From JARBUG01 sp035628915 (GTDB lineage Bacteria; Bacillota; Sulfobacillia; Symbiobacteriales; Symbiobacteriaceae), in assembly GCA_035628915.1 (NCBI GenBank), contig DASPIW010000049.1:1-24186 (forward strand): a stretch of 24,186 bases of DNA. The letters are read 5' to 3'. Both the position numbers and the translations under genes were made by a program. The notes beneath the pieces were generated by a model. That model worked only from the letters and a program-made list of their open reading frames with translations. It did not search any database and was not told the DNA's origin. This document shows, in pieces, positions 22,069 to 24,186 of this stretch. The stretch's first letter is position 1, and every line of letters begins with the position of its first letter.

Positions 22069-22734
22069 ATGTCCAAAAAGAAGACCCCCCGCAAGGGCGG
22101 CAGCCAGGCCCTCTGGTGGGTAGCCGGCATCGCCGTCATCGCGGTCGGCGTGCTGATCGCCGTCAACATCATCGGGTCGCAGAAAGACTCCGGCGCCGAC
22201 GCCAGCGCCAAAACCGACGCTCAAGTGCATGCCGATCGCAACGTCAAAGGCCCCGCGACCGCCAAAGTCAAGCTGATCAAGTACAGCGACTACCTCTGAG
22301 GTGGCTGCGCCGTGGCGGCAGCCACGGTCGAGCCGCAGTTGGCGGCTCTCATTGAAGCAGGCGAAGTCAGCTACGAATACCGGCACCTCCTCGTCTTCCC
22401 GCCCCGCTCCCAGTGGGCCGCAGAAGCCAGCGAATGCGCAGCCGACCAGGGCAAATTCTGGGCCTACCATGACCTGCTCTTCAAGAACCAGAAAGCGACC
22501 ATGACCCAGGCCCAGCTCAAAACCTGGGCCAAGGATCTCGGCCTCGACACCAACCAATTCAACCAGTGCATGGACACCAAGAAGTACGAAGCCAAAGTCA
22601 AGCAGCAGAGCGCCGAAGGCGCCAAAATGGGCATCAACCAGACCCCGACCTTCGTCCTGAACGGCAAGATCCTCAAGGGCTATAGCAACGACGCGGTCGT
22701 CACCATGGTCAAACAGGCGGTGAACCAGAAGTGA
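22069..22734 (+). CDS. DsbA-like thioredoxin-fold oxidase, predicted selenoprotein (TGA = Sec77)
   Basis: Read through the TGA at 22297-22299, the frame gives 221 residues. It has a basic N-terminus, one membrane anchor (about 15-36) and an extracytoplasmic DsbA/Thioredoxin_4-type domain. The active site is YSDYL-U77-G-G-C80, where relatives read YSDYxCxxC, so the TGA falls exactly on the first catalytic cysteine. Downstream hallmarks are intact: YEYRHLLVFPP, ASECAADQGKFWAYHDLLF (Cys123), FNQCMDTKKY (Cys167) and the cis-Pro loop NQTPTF (Pro193). The ATG follows AAGGAG with a 7-nt spacer. Without recoding, the start codon gives a useless 76-residue anchor, while GTG 22312 gives a fragment lacking anchor and active site. 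It overlaps the VKOR gene by 4 nt. Expected role: disulfide formation in exported proteins. The alternative is a TGC-to-TGA mutation. Confidence 0.8.
22301..22325 (+). promoter_or_regulatory. Perfect stem-loop directly after the TGA (possible SECIS part)
   Basis: GTGGCTGC (22301-22308) pairs perfectly with GCAGCCAC (22318-22325). The 9-nt loop starts with G. It begins 1 nt after the TGA, so the loop is only about 9 nt from the codon, closer than is usual for a bacterial SECIS. It may help pause the ribosome or form the lower part of the recoding structure. Confidence 0.45.
22330..22348 (+). promoter_or_regulatory. Candidate bacterial SECIS hairpin
   Basis: GAGCCGC (22330-22336) pairs perfectly with GCGGCTC (22342-22348) around the pentaloop AGTTG, which has G at its second position. 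There are 37 nt between the TGA and the loop. As I recall the bacterial consensus (short stem, small apical loop with G in the first two positions, loop about 16-37 nt from UGA), this fits at the distant end. High GC content makes chance hairpins likely, so this is tentative. Confidence 0.4.
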
Positions 22735-23162
22735 GTCTCAAGCGCAGCCTCCAGGGCGTGATCCTGCTCGCCCTCATCGGACTGGGGATCTCCATCTACC
22801 TGACGTGGGCCTACACGGCCGATGTGGCGCCCATCTGCGGGACCAGCGGCGGCTGCGAAACGGTCCAGACCAGCCAGTACGCCTGGATCGCCGGCATTCC
22901 GGTGCCCATGCTGGGCGCCGTCGGCTACACGGGCATGCTTGCCCTGGCGGTCCTGGCCCTCCGGCTGCCGGACTGGCGGAACGTCATGCTCCTCGCCCTC
23001 TTCGGGGCAACGCTGGCCGCCGTCCTCTTCTCGGCCTGGCTCACCTACCTGGAGTTCTTCGTCATCTACGCCATCTGCCGCTGGTGCATCGCCTCGGCGG
23101 TCGTCACGCTCCTGGCCTTCCTGCTCAGCCTCTCAGCATACCAGCGCCATCAGGCGGAATAA
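22731..23162 (+). CDS. VKOR-family disulfide-bond-forming membrane protein
   Basis: A 143-residue, four-helix membrane protein homologous to bacterial vitamin K epoxide reductase, which reoxidises a periplasmic or extracellular DsbA-like partner and passes electrons to quinone (the DsbB role). The loop cysteine pair is Cys36 and Cys42 (ICGTSGGCETV), the conserved Ser48 lies in QTSQYAWIAGIPVPMLG, and the redox CxxC is Cys116-Arg-Trp-Cys119 in the last helices. The GTG start overlaps the stop of the DsbA-like gene (GTGA), so the two are translationally coupled. It ends 3 bp before a strong hairpin. All key residues are present and none is replaced by a TGA. Confidence 0.93.
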   Translation: MSLKRSLQGVILLALIGLGISIYLTWAYTADVAPICGTSGGCETVQTSQYAWIAGIPVPMLGAVGYTGMLALAVLALRLPDWRNVMLLALFGATLAAVLFSAWLTYLEFFVIYAICRWCIASAVVTLLAFLLSLSAYQRHQAE

Positions 23163-23164
23163 AC

Positions 23165-23198
23165 GGGCCGGCGGGGGCATCACCCGCCGGTCCCTTCT
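23165..23198 (+). terminator. Terminator of the DsbA-like/VKOR operon
   Basis: CCGGCGGG (23168-23175) pairs with CCCGCCGG (23183-23190), extended outward by a G-T and two G-C pairs (23165-23167 with 23191-23193). CTTCTCAT follows. It begins 3 nt after the VKOR stop. Confidence 0.75.
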
Positions 23199-23228
23199 CA
23201 TATACATGTCCACCGGGAGGCGGTTCTG

Positions 23229-23942
23229 GTGGGCGGCGGGCGGCGGTGGCGCATCCTGTTTGCAGCGGGCATGGCAGCGCTGGTGATGACCGGGGTGGCG
23301 GGGTGGAACGTCTGGGAGGACCGGACGGCCCGGGCGATGCCCCAGTGTCCGGAGGCGCCGCCCATCGTGATCGACCCCGGCCACGGCGGCGTGGACGGCG
23401 GTACCAACGTGCCCGGCCTGCTGGAGAAAGAGGTCGTTCTTGACGTCGCCCTGCGTACAAAAAAGTACCTGGAGCGCTACAAGATTCCCGTCGTGCTGAC
23501 CCGCGAGGAAGACGTCGCCCTCGGCGGCACCTTCGACGGCGGCCACCTGCGCCGCGACCTGAACTACCGGATTCGCGTCGCCAACCACTGCCGGGCGGCG
23601 TTCATGCTCAGCCTGCACGTCAACCACACGCAAAACGGCGACAGCCGCGGCATGATCGTCTTCTACCAGCCGAGCCGGGCGGGGCGGGATGCGGCCTACG
23701 TCTTTGATGATATCCTCCGCCGCTGGCCCCTCCACGAACGCAAGGAGGCGCCAATTGCCCGCAAGGATTTCGCCGTGCTTAAAACCCAGGCGCCGGCCAT
23801 TTTGGTAGAAATGGGCTTCATCAGCAACGCCCAGGACCGGCAGTTGCTGGCAGATGCGGCCTATCGCGAGAAGGTGGCGCAGGCGCTCTCATCCGGCTGT
23901 GCCGCGATTTACCAAAAGTGGATGAAACATGGCTCCCCATAG
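23229..23942 (+). CDS. cwlD: N-acetylmuramoyl-L-alanine amidase, CwlD-like
   Basis: A 237-residue Amidase_3 zinc hydrolase with an N-terminal membrane anchor or signal (about residues 8-27, ILFAAGMAALVMTGVAG). Zinc and catalytic residues are His52 (IDPGHGGVDGG), Glu66 (LLEKEVVLD), His130 (LSLHVNH) and Glu194 (ILVEMGFISN). Length and architecture match CwlD, which strips peptides from muramic acid for the muramic-delta-lactam of spore cortex. With the SpoIIE-type protein upstream this supports a spore former. The GTG at 23229 has GGGAGGCGG about 7 nt upstream; an ATG at 23206 is out of frame. A role in vegetative wall turnover cannot be excluded. Confidence 0.87.
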   Translation: MGGGRRWRILFAAGMAALVMTGVAGWNVWEDRTARAMPQCPEAPPIVIDPGHGGVDGGTNVPGLLEKEVVLDVALRTKKYLERYKIPVVLTREEDVALGGTFDGGHLRRDLNYRIRVANHCRAAFMLSLHVNHTQNGDSRGMIVFYQPSRAGRDAAYVFDDILRRWPLHERKEAPIARKDFAVLKTQAPAILVEMGFISNAQDRQLLADAAYREKVAQALSSGCAAIYQKWMKHGSP

Positions 23943-24077
23943 CTGTGGCCGTCGTATAACTCTTTTTCGGCGGGTCATATACTAGTACGGCAGATACCCT
24001 CGGCTTCGAGAAAGATTTCGCGGACACAAGTCCGCGGAGCTCGGGGCCGATTTCCTGCAAAGAGGGGTGAAACGGCC
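23943..24077 (+). promoter_or_regulatory. Promoter region and structured leader of the right-edge gene
   Basis: TATACT (23978-23983) within CATATACTAG could be a -10, although no TTGACA-like -35 is seen, so a sporulation sigma factor is possible. The leader then forms a tight hairpin, CGCGGAC (24019-24025) with GTCCGCG (24030-24036) and tetraloop ACAA, about 40 nt before the start codon. No T tract follows it, so it is not an ordinary terminator for cwlD. Confidence 0.35.
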
Positions 24078-24186
24078 GTGCAAGCGATCACGATAGGGAC
24101 CGCCGAAGGGATCGAAGACATCCGCCAGCGTCTGGATGACGAGTTTCGGTTTCTCCAGGAAGAGGGCGTCAATATTCGCATCGGCC
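24078..24186 (+). CDS. 5' end of an unrecognised gene, cut by the right edge
   Basis: GTG 24078 follows GAGGGGTG with an 8-nt spacer and opens 36 codons to the edge. The peptide starts VQAITIGTAEGIEDIRQRLD and continues with an acidic helix (EFRFLQEEGVNIRIG). The pattern of a short beta strand then an amphipathic helix gives no family that I recognise. Confidence 0.55.
   Translation, partial: MQAITIGTAEGIEDIRQRLDDEFRFLQEEGVNIRIG

Noticed and set aside
22312..22734. Independent 140-residue gene starting at GTG 22312
   Set aside because: It would lack membrane anchor, the YSDY strand and the active site, and has no ribosome binding site; the frame joins the upstream 76 codons through the TGA.
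23974..24000. Sigma-E-like promoter (GTCATATA then GATACCCT) for the gene after cwlD
   Set aside because: The match to the -10 is incomplete and the spacing is off, so I only note that a sporulation promoter is possible.

Overview
The window reads as a chromosomal segment of a GC-rich, spore-forming Firmicute. Symbiobacterium or a close relative is my best guess. This rests on strong GGAGG-type ribosome binding sites, frequent GTG starts, a SpoIIE-type phosphatase with an RsbW-like kinase domain, a CwlD-like amidase, SLH and copper-amine-oxidase-N 'stalk' domains, and a gene that appears to use UGA as selenocysteine. The assignment is inference, with no database search behind it. I see no rRNA, tRNA or CRISPR array.

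Layout. 1-798: the start of a minus-strand gene leaving the left edge, then a minus-strand hypothetical gene with its terminator. 799-1433: about 630 bp with no convincing gene, holding an 11-bp tandem array and scattered CTCAATAGCG-like motifs. 1434-6500: a tightly overlapping operon of a membrane SpoIIE phosphatase fused to a HATPase domain, a STAS protein, and a large STAND ATPase/BTAD regulator, closed by a hairpin. 6578-12339: a small membrane protein and two large exported beta-propeller proteins, one with stalk domains and a GGGSTT linker, the other with DPxTGxPI repeats and an Fn3 domain.

12395-17151: surface polysaccharide genes. These are a GalE-like epimerase (minus strand), a coiled-coil gene broken by an in-frame TAA, then a CpsB/YwqE-type PHP phosphatase, an exported SLH protein, a Wzz/YveK adaptor and a BY-type tyrosine kinase, ending in a strong terminator. 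17200-18720: an accessory-looking island with five copies of a roughly 37-bp GC-rich repeat, a 216-bp segment bounded by near-perfect terminal inverted repeats, and a gene for a protein with two winged-helix-like domains and a PD-(D/E)XK-like nuclease domain. 18721-21902: minus-strand manA and a Wzy/O-antigen-ligase-like membrane protein with TPRs, which fit the polysaccharide theme.

22069-23162 holds the most interesting locus: a membrane-anchored DsbA-like thioredoxin-fold protein whose first catalytic cysteine codon is TGA (predicted motif U-G-G-C), overlapping by 4 nt a VKOR-family membrane protein that would reoxidise it. This looks like an extracytoplasmic disulfide-forming pair with selenocysteine at the catalytic position. 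An ordinary gene caller would split the oxidase or drop its N-terminal half. The window ends with a CwlD-like amidase and the first 36 codons of an unrecognised gene behind a structured leader.
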